Positions 42,820-52,600 are shown, counted from the stretch's first letter. The stretch is 64,000 nucleotides of DNA from JBGCFO01 sp045106955 (GCA_045106955.1 JBGCFO010000018.1:1-64000), one strand, 5' to 3'. Made by a program: numbers and translations. The notes: generated by a model not told the origin, from the sequence alone.

Positions 42820-43341
42820 TTAACGTGATTGTTTGAGGTATAAGTCTCTTGAATGTCTTAAAATTTTTTCTGCCATATTTTGCGCAATGGCTGCTGTGTC
42901 ATTATTAGGAGGGTTGATATAAAAACTAGCAAGATTGTTGTTGATATTTCTTTCGAATACTCTCACGGTTAGTGATTCTGGGCTAATGACATCTCCGTCA
43001 ATGATAATATCCATCTTTATAATTGATTTTGATTCTTCTGTTGGCATGTACCAATCAGTTAAAATAGAACCAGAAGCATAATCGATTGACGTTATTGGAA
43101 TATTGTGCAGTATTTCTAATACTGATTCAAATATATATCTGTTTACTCTATGAGCAATTTGAAATTTAGTAGATTCATTTTTTAATCTTTCAGTTCTAAA
43201 TACAATGCCTTCGTCTCCAAGCAATGAACCCATTTCCTCATTTTGCTTATCTTCTCTGCTTTGTGGAGCTTGATACCTAGCAAATGCAACGCTTGTTAAA
43301 CAAAAAATGAAAAATATCAATAAGTAAGTCGTTTTGTTCAT
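42820..43341 (-). CDS. DUF3576 family exported protein
   Basis: A 173-residue protein with a signal peptide (MNKTTYLLIFFIFCLTSVAF, cut near AFA) followed by a periplasmic domain. The central segment (VLEILHNIPITSIDYASGSI then LTDWY, KMDIIIDGDVISPESLTVRV) fits the DUF3576 family that sits beside leuS in many alphaproteobacteria. A lipobox Cys is not obvious, so it may be soluble in the periplasm. No biochemical role is known for the family. It is the first gene of the leuS unit, with the SRP RNA gene just upstream on the same strand. Confidence 0.75.
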   Translation of the reverse strand: MNKTTYLLIFFIFCLTSVAFARYQAPQSREDKQNEEMGSLLGDEGIVFRTERLKNESTKFQIAHRVNRYIFESVLEILHNIPITSIDYASGSILTDWYMPTEESKSIIKMDIIIDGDVISPESLTVRVFERNINNNLASFYINPPNNDTAAIAQNMAEKILRHSRDLYLKQSR

Positions 43342-43402
43342 AATTGATTATTGTTTAATATTAAATCATCTAAGTAAGTAGATATTTTACCCTTGCAAAA
43401 GC

Positions 43403-43485
43403 GCTAGTTGTGACCCATTTGAATATACCCTGGCTGCTTTCTTTCGAATCTGACCATCTAAATATACTAAACACCCACCACTAGC
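43403..43485 (-). ncRNA. ffs: signal recognition particle RNA (small bacterial type, 4.5S-like)
   Basis: On the minus strand the sequence GGTCAGATTCGAAAGAAAGCAG (43435-43456 region, here split as GGTCAGATTC, GAAA, GAAAGCAG) fits the invariant SRP domain IV: asymmetric loop, TTC/GAA stem and a GAAA tetraloop in place of the E. coli GGAA. The two ends are complementary: GCTAGTGGTGGGT at the 5' side pairs with ACCCACAACTAGC-type sequence at the 3' side (GGGTCACAACTAGC), giving one long hairpin of about 83 nt. It partners the Ffh protein for co-translational targeting. The gene lies between DUF3576 and sdhC in a gap with no ORF. The ends are my estimate from stem pairing. Confidence 0.85.
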
Positions 43486-43644
43486 ATAAATTACAATAAT
43501 ATATTTTATTATATATGCAAGTATCAAATGAATAATAATTTAGAAATATATGGCTATATACACTTGAATAAAATAGAACAAGTGAGTATTATTCTTTTTA
43601 GTATAAAAAAATCAATTTACATAAGGTCATATATCAATTTAAAA

Positions 43645-44022
43645 ATGTCTACGAAAGAAAATAGGCCAACTTCTCCACATCTTACTATCTATAAAATGCA
43701 AATTAGCTCTACCTTGTCTATCTTGCATCGCATTACAGGTGTTTTAATATTTGCTGGATTTGCATTAATTACATGGTGGTTTATTTTTTTTGTGTTTAAT
43801 GATTTTTGCAATTGCTACTTCGGAGTATTCAATCACATAATTTCTAAATGTATTTTATTTTGCATCAGTTTTGCATATTTTTATCATTTTTGCACAGGAA
43901 TCAGGCACTTAATATGGGATATGGGCAAATGCTTTTCAATTCAGGAAGTTAATATTACTGGTTGGGTAGCTGTTATATGCGGAATTTGTCTTACGCTGAT
44001 ATTTTGGTTTATAATTTTATAA
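43645..44022 (+). CDS. sdhC: succinate dehydrogenase cytochrome b556 subunit
   Basis: A 125-residue membrane anchor of complex II with three transmembrane helices. I place the start at 43645 because MSTKENRPTSPHLTIYKMQ is the standard N-terminus; an upstream in-frame ATG at 43528 would add 39 unlike residues. The signature SPHLTIYKMQISSTLSILHR is followed by ITGV, and the heme-ligand His lies in the block YFYHFCTGIRHLIWDMG. It binds heme b and ubiquinone with SdhD. It heads the sdhCDAB operon. Confidence 0.95.
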   Translation: MSTKENRPTSPHLTIYKMQISSTLSILHRITGVLIFAGFALITWWFIFFVFNDFCNCYFGVFNHIISKCILFCISFAYFYHFCTGIRHLIWDMGKCFSIQEVNITGWVAVICGICLTLIFWFIIL

Positions 44023-44027
44023 TTAAT

Positions 44028-44408
44028 ATGAAAACTTTTACTACTAATTTATCAAAAATTAAAGGATCAAGAAAGAACCATAGCGGTGTTGTGCATTGGT
44101 TGCATCAGAGATTTTCTGCCATTTGTATTGCATTGATGACATTTTGGTTAATTTGCTTTATAAAATCTATTGCATACAAAGATGCGCTAAATTTTATTTC
44201 TATTGTTCAAAAACCATGGAATTTAATAGCATTAACTTTTACAGTTGTAATTGGTCTATATCATGGTATCATTGGGATGCGGGTTATATTAGAAGATTAT
44301 ATCAGCTGCATTTGCATTAGAAACGCAATAGTTACGCTATTATACATTTTTTATCTAGTTACAATAATTGCTTTTATATTTGCTTTATTTTATATGATGA
44401 CTATATAA
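44028..44408 (+). CDS. sdhD: succinate dehydrogenase membrane anchor subunit
   Basis: A 126-residue anchor with three transmembrane helices. I choose the ATG at 44028 (MKTFTTNLSKIKGSRKNHSG); the longer open frame from 43962 would overlap sdhC without similarity to the family. SGVVHWLHQRFSAI is the family block near the quinone site, and the Tyr-His-Gly block LYHGIIGMRVILEDY carries the helix-2 heme-side His. It starts 5 bp after sdhC. Confidence 0.94.
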   Translation: MKTFTTNLSKIKGSRKNHSGVVHWLHQRFSAICIALMTFWLICFIKSIAYKDALNFISIVQKPWNLIALTFTVVIGLYHGIIGMRVILEDYISCICIRNAIVTLLYIFYLVTIIAFIFALFYMMTI

Positions 44409-44446
44409 AATGATAATACTATGAACGTTTTATAATATTTTTGAAT

Positions 44447-46231
44447 ATGTCACATGCTTATAATGTAATTCACCATAAATTTGACGTTGTTATAGTTGGC
44501 GCTGGAGGCGCTGGCCTTAGAGCGGCTTTAGGGATGTCTAGCAAAGGATTAAGTACCGCTTGTATTAGCAAATTATTTCCAACTCGTAGCCACACGGTCG
44601 CAGCACAAGGTGGTGTTAGTGCAGCCCTTGGCAATATAGGAGAAGACGATTGGCGCTGGCACATGTACGATACCATAAAAGGTTCTGATTGGTTAGGGGA
44701 CCAGGATGCAATTGAGTATATGTGTAAAAACGCAGCAGAGTCTATTATTGAACTTGAGCATTATGGGGTGCCATTTTCAAGAACAAAAGATGGTAAAATA
44801 TATCAGCGTGCATTTGGTGGCATGACCACTCAATACGGGAAAGGTAAACCAGCGCAAAGGACTTGTGCCGCCGCTGATCGTACTGGTCATGCAATATTGC
44901 ACACTCTGTACCAACAATCGTTAAAGTATAAGGCACGATTTTTTATTGAATATTTTGCAATTGATTTACTCATGGAAGGTGAAGAATGCCGAGGAGTAAT
45001 GGCGTGGAATTTAAATGATGGTACTATGCATTGCTTTCATGCAAAAATGGTTGTAATTGCGACTGGCGGATATGGAAGAGCATATTTTTCTGCAACTTCA
45101 GCTCATACATGCACAGGTGATGGTGGCGGAATGTTAGCGCGCGCAGGATTTCAGATGCAGGATATGGAGTTTGTGCAATTTCATCCAACTGGCATATATG
45201 GCTCTGGATGCTTAATTACAGAAGGAGCAAGAGGAGAAGGTGGTTATTTAGTAAATTCTCAAGGCGAAAGATTTATGGAACGTTACGCCCCAGCTGCAAA
45301 AGATTTGGCCTCTAGAGATGTAGTTTCAAGGGCAATTACAATTGAAATTAGAGAAGGCAGAGGTGTAGGACCGAATAAGGATCACATATATCTACATTTA
45401 GATCATTTACCAAAAGAAATTCTTGATCAGAGGTTACCGGGCATTTCAGAAACTGCGAAAATTTTTGCAGGCGTTGATGTCACAAAAGAGCCAATCCCGA
45501 TTTTGCCAACTGTGCATTATAATATGGGAGGTATACCAACGGATTACCATGGACAAGTTATACAATGGAAAAATGGCTCCAGCGTGGCTGTGCCAAATCT
45601 AATGGCCATCGGTGAAGCTGCTTGCGTTTCAGTGCATGGCGCAAACCGTTTAGGATCAAATTCATTGCTAGATTTAATAGTATTTGGACGAGCAGCTGCT
45701 AATAAAGCTTTAGAAATTATTGATAAAAATAAACCATGTCCAATTGTTTCTAAGGAGATTCAGGATAAATCCTTAGAAGAATTTGATAAAATACGTTATA
45801 CAAATGGTAAGGTTGGAGTTGCATCTTTGAGGTTAAAAATGCAAAAAGCGATGCAGGAGCATGCTGCAGTTTTTAGAACCCAAGAAGTGCTAGACGAAGG
45901 CGTGAATATGATAGACAAGATATTCCAAGAGTATAATGACATCAAGATTAGCGATAGATCATTAATTTGGAATACAGATTTAATGGAGGCAATAGAGTTA
46001 AGAAATTTGTTGTATCAGGCTGTGATTACACTACATTCAGCTGCAAATCGCAAGGAAAGTAGAGGTGCCCATGCTAGAGAAGATTATCCAGATCGTAATG
46101 ATAAAGAATGGATGAAACATAGTTTAGCTAAAATTGAAAAGGATAAAGTTAATATAGATTATAAACCAGTTACTTTAACCACTTTAACAGATGAAGTTGA
46201 ATCTATCGCACCAGTTAAGAGAGTATATTAA
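44447..46231 (+). CDS. sdhA: succinate dehydrogenase flavoprotein subunit
   Basis: About 594 residues from the ATG at 44447; the TTG at 44441 is a less likely start. The Rossmann motif VVIVGAGGAGLRAAL binds FAD, and the covalent-flavin His lies in TRSHTVAAQGGVSAALGN. Active-site segments are QFHPTGIYGSGCLITEGARG and RGEGGYLVN. HYNMGGIPTDYHG and the RLGSNSLLDLIVFGRAAA block complete the core. It oxidises succinate to fumarate in the TCA cycle and feeds electrons to SdhB. The full sdhCDAB order is the alphaproteobacterial and mitochondrial form. Confidence 0.97.
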   Translation: MSHAYNVIHHKFDVVIVGAGGAGLRAALGMSSKGLSTACISKLFPTRSHTVAAQGGVSAALGNIGEDDWRWHMYDTIKGSDWLGDQDAIEYMCKNAAESIIELEHYGVPFSRTKDGKIYQRAFGGMTTQYGKGKPAQRTCAAADRTGHAILHTLYQQSLKYKARFFIEYFAIDLLMEGEECRGVMAWNLNDGTMHCFHAKMVVIATGGYGRAYFSATSAHTCTGDGGGMLARAGFQMQDMEFVQFHPTGIYGSGCLITEGARGEGGYLVNSQGERFMERYAPAAKDLASRDVVSRAITIEIREGRGVGPNKDHIYLHLDHLPKEILDQRLPGISETAKIFAGVDVTKEPIPILPTVHYNMGGIPTDYHGQVIQWKNGSSVAVPNLMAIGEAACVSVHGANRLGSNSLLDLIVFGRAAANKALEIIDKNKPCPIVSKEIQDKSLEEFDKIRYTNGKVGVASLRLKMQKAMQEHAAVFRTQEVLDEGVNMIDKIFQEYNDIKISDRSLIWNTDLMEAIELRNLLYQAVITLHSAANRKESRGAHAREDYPDRNDKEWMKHSLAKIEKDKVNIDYKPVTLTTLTDEVESIAPVKRVY

Positions 46232-46264
46232 TTATGATAGTTTTTAAGAAAAAATACTAAGAAT

Positions 46265-47041
46265 ATGGTCGAATTCAGATTGCCAAAAAACTCAAGAATT
46301 ACTGAGGGCAAAGTTTATGTTAATCTTGCTTCGCAGCAAAAGCCAAGGAAATTCAGGATTTATCGATATAATCCGGACTCAGAAGAGAATCCTCGTATTG
46401 ATACTTATGAAATTGATTTAGACGATACTGGGCCAATGGTGCTCGACGCTATAATCAAGATCAAAGATGAAATGGATCCTACATTAGCTTTTCGTAGATC
46501 ATGTAGAGAGGGTATTTGTGGCAGTTGTTCTATGAATATCGATGGAACAAATACTCTAGCTTGTATTAAGCCTATTGATGAAATTAAAGGTGATATTAAA
46601 ATTTATCCATTGCCGCATATGAAAATAGTCAAAGATTTGATTTCTGATATGTCGTATTTTTATGCTCAATACTCTTTTATAGAGCCTTGGATAAAAAGTA
46701 ATACTCCAATAACGAAGGATAAAGAAAGATTGCAGTCAATTGAAGACAGAGAAAAGCTTGATGGATTATATGAATGTATATTATGCGCTTGTTGCTCTAC
46801 ATCATGTCCAAGTTATTGGTGGAATTCAGAAAAATATTTAGGTCCAGCTGTATTATTACAAGCTTATAGATGGATTGCAGATTCTAGAGATGAGTACGCT
46901 AGCGAGCGACTAGAACAGTTAGATGATTCATTTAAACTATATCGCTGCCATACTATTATGAATTGTACAAAAGCTTGTCCAAAAGGATTAAATCCAGCTA
47001 AGGCTATAGCTAGCATCAAATCAACTTTAGCGCAGAATTAA
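46265..47041 (+). CDS. sdhB: succinate dehydrogenase iron-sulfur subunit
   Basis: A 258-residue subunit with three iron-sulfur clusters. The [2Fe-2S] motif is CREGICGSCSMNIDGTNTLAC. The [4Fe-4S] motif is CILCACCSTSCP, followed by SYWW near the quinone site. The [3Fe-4S] region is CHTIMNCTKACPKGLNP. It carries electrons from SdhA to quinone. It is the last gene of the operon; a 168-bp gap follows, containing a weak GAGAT/ATCTC hairpin without a T-run. Confidence 0.97.
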   Translation: MVEFRLPKNSRITEGKVYVNLASQQKPRKFRIYRYNPDSEENPRIDTYEIDLDDTGPMVLDAIIKIKDEMDPTLAFRRSCREGICGSCSMNIDGTNTLACIKPIDEIKGDIKIYPLPHMKIVKDLISDMSYFYAQYSFIEPWIKSNTPITKDKERLQSIEDREKLDGLYECILCACCSTSCPSYWWNSEKYLGPAVLLQAYRWIADSRDEYASERLEQLDDSFKLYRCHTIMNCTKACPKGLNPAKAIASIKSTLAQN

Positions 47042-47209
47042 AAAGACTTTGTAATCAGTTTCAGCCTATATAAAGGTGGAGATAGCAATCTCTATAAAAG
47101 GCAATCTTTAGAAATAGACTTTAGCCAACTTCTTAATTAAAAATCCTCTTGCTTTAACTATATTAGGATGTCAAAATGATACCTTGTTTACGCAATAAAT
47201 TATTAGTAT

Positions 47210-49159
47210 ATGCAAGCATTATTAGAAAATCTAAACGAAAAACAATTAGATGCTGTGTTAAGCACCCAAGGACCAGTATTGATATTAGCAGGAGCTGGAA
47301 CAGGTAAAACCACAGTTTTGACATGTAGAATCGCTAATATTTTATACAACAATTTAGCATATCCAAATAATATCTTGGCTGTAACATTTACTAATAAAGC
47401 CGCCAATGAAATGCACACTCGCATCAATAAAATGATTGATGCTCCTGGTCTAAATCTTGGCACATTTCATTCAATCGCTTCTCGTATATTACGCAGAGAC
47501 ATAGAATTACTACAAATAGGAGTGGATAAAAACTTCAGCATTGCTAATTATGATGATCAAGTAAAATTAACTCGTGATATCTTAAAAAAGCAGAATATCG
47601 ATATCAAGCAATTCACGCCAAAATCGTTTTGTTCTATTATATCACGTTGGAAAGATCAAGGATTATTGCCAAGTGATATTACCCAAGCAGAGCATACTTC
47701 AGACATCAGAAGGATGGCTCATGAAGTATACAAAGAATATCAATGTAGATTGCATGAATCAAATGCTCTTGATTTTGGTGATTTATTATTATACAACAAC
47801 CAGCTATTCAACAAGTGCAATGAAGTATTATTATACTATCAAAACAAATATCGGTACATACTAATAGATGAATACCAAGATACTAATGCTGTTCAGTATT
47901 CTTGGGTGAGAATGCTTTCTTTGATATCGAAAAATATTTGTTGCGTTGGAGATGATGATCAATCTATTTATAGCTGGAGAGGAGCAGAAATTAAGAATAT
48001 TTTACGTTTTAGCCATGATTTTCCAGACGCAAAAATTATTACATTAGATCAAAATTACAGATCAAGCTCTACAATCTTAACAGCGGCTTCAGGTTTAATT
48101 AGTAACAACTCCAAGCGTCATGATAAATCTCTTTGGACAAAACGATCTGAAAATGAAAAAATTAAAATAGTGTCTTGCTTCAATGAGCAAGATGAAGCGA
48201 GGTTTATAGCAAATGAAATTCAAAAATTAACTAGATCTGGAAATTATAGTTTGGATAATATTGCTATTTTAGTACGATCAAGCTTTCAAACCAGAGCGTT
48301 TGAAGAGGTATTTATTAGCAATGCTTTGCCTTATAACATCATTGGCGGATTAAAGTTCTATGATCGCATGGAAATCAGAGATGTTCTTGCCTATATAAGA
48401 CTCACTGTAAATAATAATGATAATTTAGCATTAGAAAGAATCATTAATACTCCAAAACGCTCTATCGGAACAGCGACAATTAATAAAATTAAAGAGTTTG
48501 CGTATAGCAGTGAAGTTTCTATTTTTCATGCAATAGAAAGAATGCTTGATTTCGGATTACTAAAAAATAAAAATTATCAATCTTTAAAAATATTTGTAGA
48601 AAATATATACAGATGGCAGAACAGTTACAAAACACAAAATCTAGCTGAGGTGACAAGAGCAATTTTAGAAGGATCTGGATATTTTGCAATGATCAAAAGT
48701 GATAATGATAGCGATTCTAGGTCAAGACTTGAAAATATAGAAGAAATGCTCAGGGTTATTGGAGGGTTTAGCAATATTACTGATTTTATCGAACATTCTA
48801 GTCTTGTAATGGATGAAGAATCTCAAGTGGTTAGCACGCGTGGGAATGTTCGCATTATGACATTTCATGCTGCTAAAGGATTAGAATTTGATTTAGTGTT
48901 TTTACCTGGATGGGAAGAAGGGGTATTTCCTCATTATAAAATTCTACAAGAAGAAAATCCAAAATCCCTAGAAGAGGAGCGAAGAATCGCGTATGTTGGA
49001 ATTACTAGAGCTAAACGCGATTTATATATTAGCTTTGCAAAAAGTCGTAAAACATTTATGGATTTTCATGCATCACAAAAATCTAGATTCTTACTTGAAA
49101 TTCCAGAGTCAATTTCTTATCAATTTTCTTCAAATAAGCAATTTATAAAATATAAGTAA
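47210..49159 (+). CDS. UvrD/PcrA-type superfamily 1 DNA helicase
   Basis: A 649-residue 3'-5' helicase used in mismatch and nucleotide-excision repair. Motif Q and Walker A are LNEKQLDAVLSTQGPVLILA and GAGTGKTT. Motif II is LIDEYQDTN, motif III VGDDDQSIYSWRGA, motif IV LDQNYRSS, motif V MTFHAAKGLEFD and motif VI YVGITRAKRDLYI. It is somewhat shorter than E. coli UvrD (720 residues), lacking much of the disordered C-terminus, which is usual in Rickettsiales. It stands alone after sdhB. It complements uvrA, found at the end of the window. Confidence 0.92.
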   Translation: MQALLENLNEKQLDAVLSTQGPVLILAGAGTGKTTVLTCRIANILYNNLAYPNNILAVTFTNKAANEMHTRINKMIDAPGLNLGTFHSIASRILRRDIELLQIGVDKNFSIANYDDQVKLTRDILKKQNIDIKQFTPKSFCSIISRWKDQGLLPSDITQAEHTSDIRRMAHEVYKEYQCRLHESNALDFGDLLLYNNQLFNKCNEVLLYYQNKYRYILIDEYQDTNAVQYSWVRMLSLISKNICCVGDDDQSIYSWRGAEIKNILRFSHDFPDAKIITLDQNYRSSSTILTAASGLISNNSKRHDKSLWTKRSENEKIKIVSCFNEQDEARFIANEIQKLTRSGNYSLDNIAILVRSSFQTRAFEEVFISNALPYNIIGGLKFYDRMEIRDVLAYIRLTVNNNDNLALERIINTPKRSIGTATINKIKEFAYSSEVSIFHAIERMLDFGLLKNKNYQSLKIFVENIYRWQNSYKTQNLAEVTRAILEGSGYFAMIKSDNDSDSRSRLENIEEMLRVIGGFSNITDFIEHSSLVMDEESQVVSTRGNVRIMTFHAAKGLEFDLVFLPGWEEGVFPHYKILQEENPKSLEEERRIAYVGITRAKRDLYISFAKSRKTFMDFHASQKSRFLLEIPESISYQFSSNKQFIKYK

Positions 49160-49232
49160 TTTAATACAGGTTATATTTAAGAAATATAAGTCACAGTAAA
49201 ATAGTTTAAAAATTTAATACTTGGTTACTAAC

Positions 49233-49262
49233 TTGACTATACAATATAGAGCGCATTAGAAT
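49233..49262 (+). promoter_or_regulatory. candidate promoter of the efflux operon
   Basis: TTGACT (49233-49238) and TAGAAT (49257-49262) are separated by 18 bp, five of six matches each to the -35 and -10 consensus. A start near 49270 would leave a 60-nt leader before the efflux lipoprotein gene at 49332. No operator is evident. AT-rich DNA gives many near-matches, so this is a candidate only. Confidence 0.4.
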
Positions 49263-49331
49263 AAAAATGTACTTTGTATTTATCAACTTTTAGTTGAATT
49301 ATAAAAACATATAACAGTAAATTGATTAGAT

Positions 49332-50744
49332 ATGAGAGGCTTTGTTAGTTTAAATTTAATATCTTGTGTATTACTACTACTTACATCATGCAATTATTTT
49401 TATCCTACATTTCATAATCCAGATATTACATATATGAGTAAATGGCAGCGACAATCAAGCAATGAAGTTAGCAATTTACCGTATTTAACATGGTGGCAAC
49501 TATTGCAATCAAATGAACTTAATGAATTAATAGATAACGCATTAAAGAATAATCAAAAATTAGAATTAGCTGCTCAAAATATTCAAATTGCACGTTCTCA
49601 ATTATTGACAATAAAATTAAATTGGCTTCCAAAACTAAACTTACTTCTTGGTCATAGCAGTGGCAATAATGATTTATCTGTTGGGCAAATGTCTATACCA
49701 TTGGAAGGCTTAGGTAGTTTTTTTGCTGCTATGCCAAGTTATACGATTAACTTATTTGCAAATTTCCAAAAACAAAAAATGGCTAATCATATAGTGAAGG
49801 CAACTTATGCAGAATTTTTAGGAGCCAGGTTGATAATTATAGCTCAAACCGTGCAAACTTATTTTGTTATTTTAGAACAAGAAAACAAGTTGAATGAGCT
49901 TAATAAACTAGAATCTAAACTCAAAGAACTTGTTGTGCTTTCTCAAAATATGGAAACTCATGGCATGTCCTCTTATCTGATTATCAATCAACTAGAAAGT
50001 GATCTATTATTATTAAAGGGACAAATTATTCTAACAAACAATAATATAACGAAAGCAAAAAACATACTGCGTTATTTGTTAGGCAAAGAACCTGGGGAAT
50101 TAACTTTGCGTAGTAATTTTAGCCAAATTCAAGTAGATCAAATAATACCAGGGAATTTGCCAGTTAACGTTATTTCTGCCAGGCCAGATATTATTGCTGC
50201 AGAGCAAGCGCTAATAGCAACTAATAAATCTATAGGCCTTGCTTCTTCTGCTCTTTTGCCAGCTATCAGTCTAAGATTATTCTACGCATCGACCGATGAT
50301 TTTCATCAGCATTTTCATAATCGATCATCATCTCTAATTTGGCTTCCATCTCCTGCAGTCTTAGGGATGATAAAACATGCAAAAGCATCATATAAAGCAG
50401 CGCTAATTAATTATATTGATATTGTAAACCAAGCCCTACATCAGACAAATAACGCATTAAATACTTATCAGGCATGGAAGGATAGTTATCAATATCTATT
50501 TCAATCTGTAGTAAAAATTACCGACAATGTCGAACTGCAAGAAGAAATGAAGAGCCGTGGAATTGTGAGCGAACGAATTGTTATACTAAATGAAATTGCA
50601 CAAATAACATCAACTATTGAATTAAGTGACGCTAAATTGGCAGCTTTATTGGCCTTAACAAATGTGTATTTGGAGTTAGGCGGTGGATATATGCATAATA
50701 TTGAAAATATAAAAATCAAGAAAGAGATTAAGTTAAATGACTAA
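49332..50744 (+). CDS. TolC-family outer-membrane efflux lipoprotein (NodT/OprM-like)
   Basis: A 470-residue protein with a lipoprotein signal: ISCVLLLLTSCNYFYPTF has a lipobox LTSC with the acylated Cys near residue 20. The mature part has the two OEP repeats of RND-type outer-membrane factors: LPYLTWWQLLQSNELNELI then helices (about residues 60-190), and a second repeat (about 270-455) with VISARPDIIAAEQALIATNK and SAALLPAIS-like sequence (SSALLPAISLRLFY). It should form the outer-membrane exit duct for the membrane-fusion and FUSC proteins downstream. The stop overlaps the HlyD-family gene by 8 bp. Confidence 0.87.
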   Translation: MRGFVSLNLISCVLLLLTSCNYFYPTFHNPDITYMSKWQRQSSNEVSNLPYLTWWQLLQSNELNELIDNALKNNQKLELAAQNIQIARSQLLTIKLNWLPKLNLLLGHSSGNNDLSVGQMSIPLEGLGSFFAAMPSYTINLFANFQKQKMANHIVKATYAEFLGARLIIIAQTVQTYFVILEQENKLNELNKLESKLKELVVLSQNMETHGMSSYLIINQLESDLLLLKGQIILTNNNITKAKNILRYLLGKEPGELTLRSNFSQIQVDQIIPGNLPVNVISARPDIIAAEQALIATNKSIGLASSALLPAISLRLFYASTDDFHQHFHNRSSSLIWLPSPAVLGMIKHAKASYKAALINYIDIVNQALHQTNNALNTYQAWKDSYQYLFQSVVKITDNVELQEEMKSRGIVSERIVILNEIAQITSTIELSDAKLAALLALTNVYLELGGGYMHNIENIKIKKEIKLND

Positions 50745-51735
50745 AGAAAATATTAGACAATTTATAAAAAAATTAAATTTTGCAACCATAGTATTTTCAT
50801 TAGGGGCTTTTATCGCCTTTAGTTACTTTTTAACTTATTTATTTACAGTCACGGATAATGCTTTTGTTGTCCAAAACATTACTCAAGTTTCAGCAAAAGT
50901 TGGAGGAGAGTTAGAAGAAATCTTTATTAAAAATGGCCAAAAAGTTAAAAAAGGAGATATTTTATTTAAAATAGATGATAAAACATATCGCTTAATATAT
51001 GAAGGAGCTAGAGCACAGTACGAACAATCTCTTATAGGGCTTGATGTGCTAAAAAAACAAATTACAGCTTCAGAGTACGCATTAAAGGCAGTGCAAGCAA
51101 ATTTAAAATTATTACAATATCAATATGAACAAAAAAGCCATGAAAATGTTTCAAAAGCGGTTCCACAAATAGAGTTAAAAGATTTGTCATTTGAAATTGA
51201 AGCTCAACAAAATAACGTTGAAGTTCTTGCTATCAAAGTTGAGACTGATAAGTTAATGCTAGATCAAGCAACGCAAGGCATTTTAACATTAAAAGCAACT
51301 ATGGATCAGGCAGAAATTGCTCTTAATGATACAATTGTACACGCAGGAACAGATGGCATAGTACAAGACATGTTTTTAGGCTTGGGAACTGATATTTTGC
51401 CTAAGAAACCATTATTCGTGATATTAAACAAAGACACGATATATGTTCAAGCAAATTTTAATGAAACTGATCTTGCAAAAGTAAAAGAGGGAGATGAGGT
51501 ATTAATTTTTCCAAGAACATATCTAGGAAAAAAAATATTTCATGGAGTAGTTGAATCATCATCTTGGGCCGTAGATCGTCAAAAAGATAATCCATTTAAT
51601 GGCATGCAATTCATATTGACAGAAAATAAATGGCTATTATTGCCACAACGTATGCCAGTTATTATTAGGATTACAAATCCTTCTAAGAAATATCCATTAC
51701 AGTCTGGCATGAGCGCTTATGTTTACATTAAGTAA
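50737..51735 (+). CDS. HlyD/EmrA-family membrane-fusion protein
   Basis: A 332-residue periplasmic adaptor anchored by one N-terminal helix (about residues 15-38). The lipoyl-like half VSAKVGGELEEIFIKNGQKV followed by GDILFKIDD is typical. A helical hairpin (about residues 85-185) and a second lipoyl half (ALNDTIVHAGTDGIVQDMFL) follow, then the beta-barrel domain VQANFNETDLAKVKEGDEV. It bridges the inner-membrane pump to the TolC-like lipoprotein. It resembles EmrA and AaeA, the partners of MFS and FUSC pumps. The gene overlaps the next by 17 bp. Confidence 0.87.
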   Translation: MTKENIRQFIKKLNFATIVFSLGAFIAFSYFLTYLFTVTDNAFVVQNITQVSAKVGGELEEIFIKNGQKVKKGDILFKIDDKTYRLIYEGARAQYEQSLIGLDVLKKQITASEYALKAVQANLKLLQYQYEQKSHENVSKAVPQIELKDLSFEIEAQQNNVEVLAIKVETDKLMLDQATQGILTLKATMDQAEIALNDTIVHAGTDGIVQDMFLGLGTDILPKKPLFVILNKDTIYVQANFNETDLAKVKEGDEVLIFPRTYLGKKIFHGVVESSSWAVDRQKDNPFNGMQFILTENKWLLLPQRMPVIIRITNPSKKYPLQSGMSAYVYIK

Positions 51736-52600
51736 TTGGATAGATCGTTTTGATCCGTACTGGTATAGTAGACTGATATCAATTAAATTCACGTATGTAG
51801 GAATTGTTTTTTTTATAGTTAATGGATTTGTTTTTGCTCCAACTTTTCCTACTATGCCAATGTTAATTACAGGCGTTGGTATATTATTCATAGAACTACC
51901 GAAAATCAATGATTTTAAAACCAAGGATATTCTATATTTTATATATCTTGTTCTTGCTGTATTGACCATGAGTATTTTTAATCTTTTTAGCTATTTTTTA
52001 TTAGGGTTTATTTTGGCAGCGCTTTGGTGCGGATATATTATGTATAGCACTTTTATCAAAAAACCAGAAATGCTCGAAGTTGTAAGTATAATTATTGTTC
52101 TTGCATTAATGTCCATTGAAGGACAAACTGTAACCGATTTATACTCTGTATATAATCAGGCGCTCTTTTATCTCGAATTTGGCCTTGCAGCATTTTGGGC
52201 TCATAAATTTTTTCCAAATTTATATAGCAACACCTACAGAAGCTCTATTCTAAGGCTATTGGAGACTAACCTTAGAATAGTTGAATCTGGTAGTTATGAT
52301 GCTAACACAACAAGAATAATTAGTCAGCATTATTTTGCTATGTATAATGTTCTTCCTCTATTGCGTGCTAAAGAGTATGCTGTTTTTACAGTCAATTTTA
52401 CAAACCAGTTAAATGAATTTCAATCATGGTTATTGCATGAAATTGATACAAAGAGTGACTCTATCGAATTTCTACCTTCTTTTTTTCATTCAATGATCAT
52501 ATCCGTTAAGCAGCTGGATCTAATTAACCAAGAAGATCATCTACCAAAGGAAATTAATAAATTGATTAAAAATTGGAATGATTTATGCAAGAGAATTTAG
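51719..52600 (+). CDS. FUSC-like inner-membrane protein, half 1
   Basis: A 293-residue membrane protein. Five or six hydrophobic helices fill residues about 20-175 (FVFAPTFPTMPMLITGVGIL, then FSYFLLGFILAALWCG). A cytoplasmic helical domain of about 115 residues follows (SSILRLLETNLRIVESGSYD region to the end). This resembles the N-terminal part of FUSC/AaeB-type pumps, including the helical arm between membrane domains. In aaeB a single gene encodes two such modules; here two genes do so. It overlaps the adaptor gene by 17 bp and the next gene by 16 bp, so all four genes are one operon. Confidence 0.65.
   Translation: MFTLSNWIDRFDPYWYSRLISIKFTYVGIVFFIVNGFVFAPTFPTMPMLITGVGILFIELPKINDFKTKDILYFIYLVLAVLTMSIFNLFSYFLLGFILAALWCGYIMYSTFIKKPEMLEVVSIIIVLALMSIEGQTVTDLYSVYNQALFYLEFGLAAFWAHKFFPNLYSNTYRSSILRLLETNLRIVESGSYDANTTRIISQHYFAMYNVLPLLRAKEYAVFTVNFTNQLNEFQSWLLHEIDTKSDSIEFLPSFFHSMIISVKQLDLINQEDHLPKEINKLIKNWNDLCKRI

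Noticed and set aside
43528..43644. 39-residue N-terminal extension of SdhC
   Set aside because: SdhC of normal length starts at the ATG at 43645; the extension has no family similarity.
47075..47100. GAGAT/ATCTC hairpin after sdhB as a terminator
   Set aside because: Only 5-7 bp of stem and no T-run follows.
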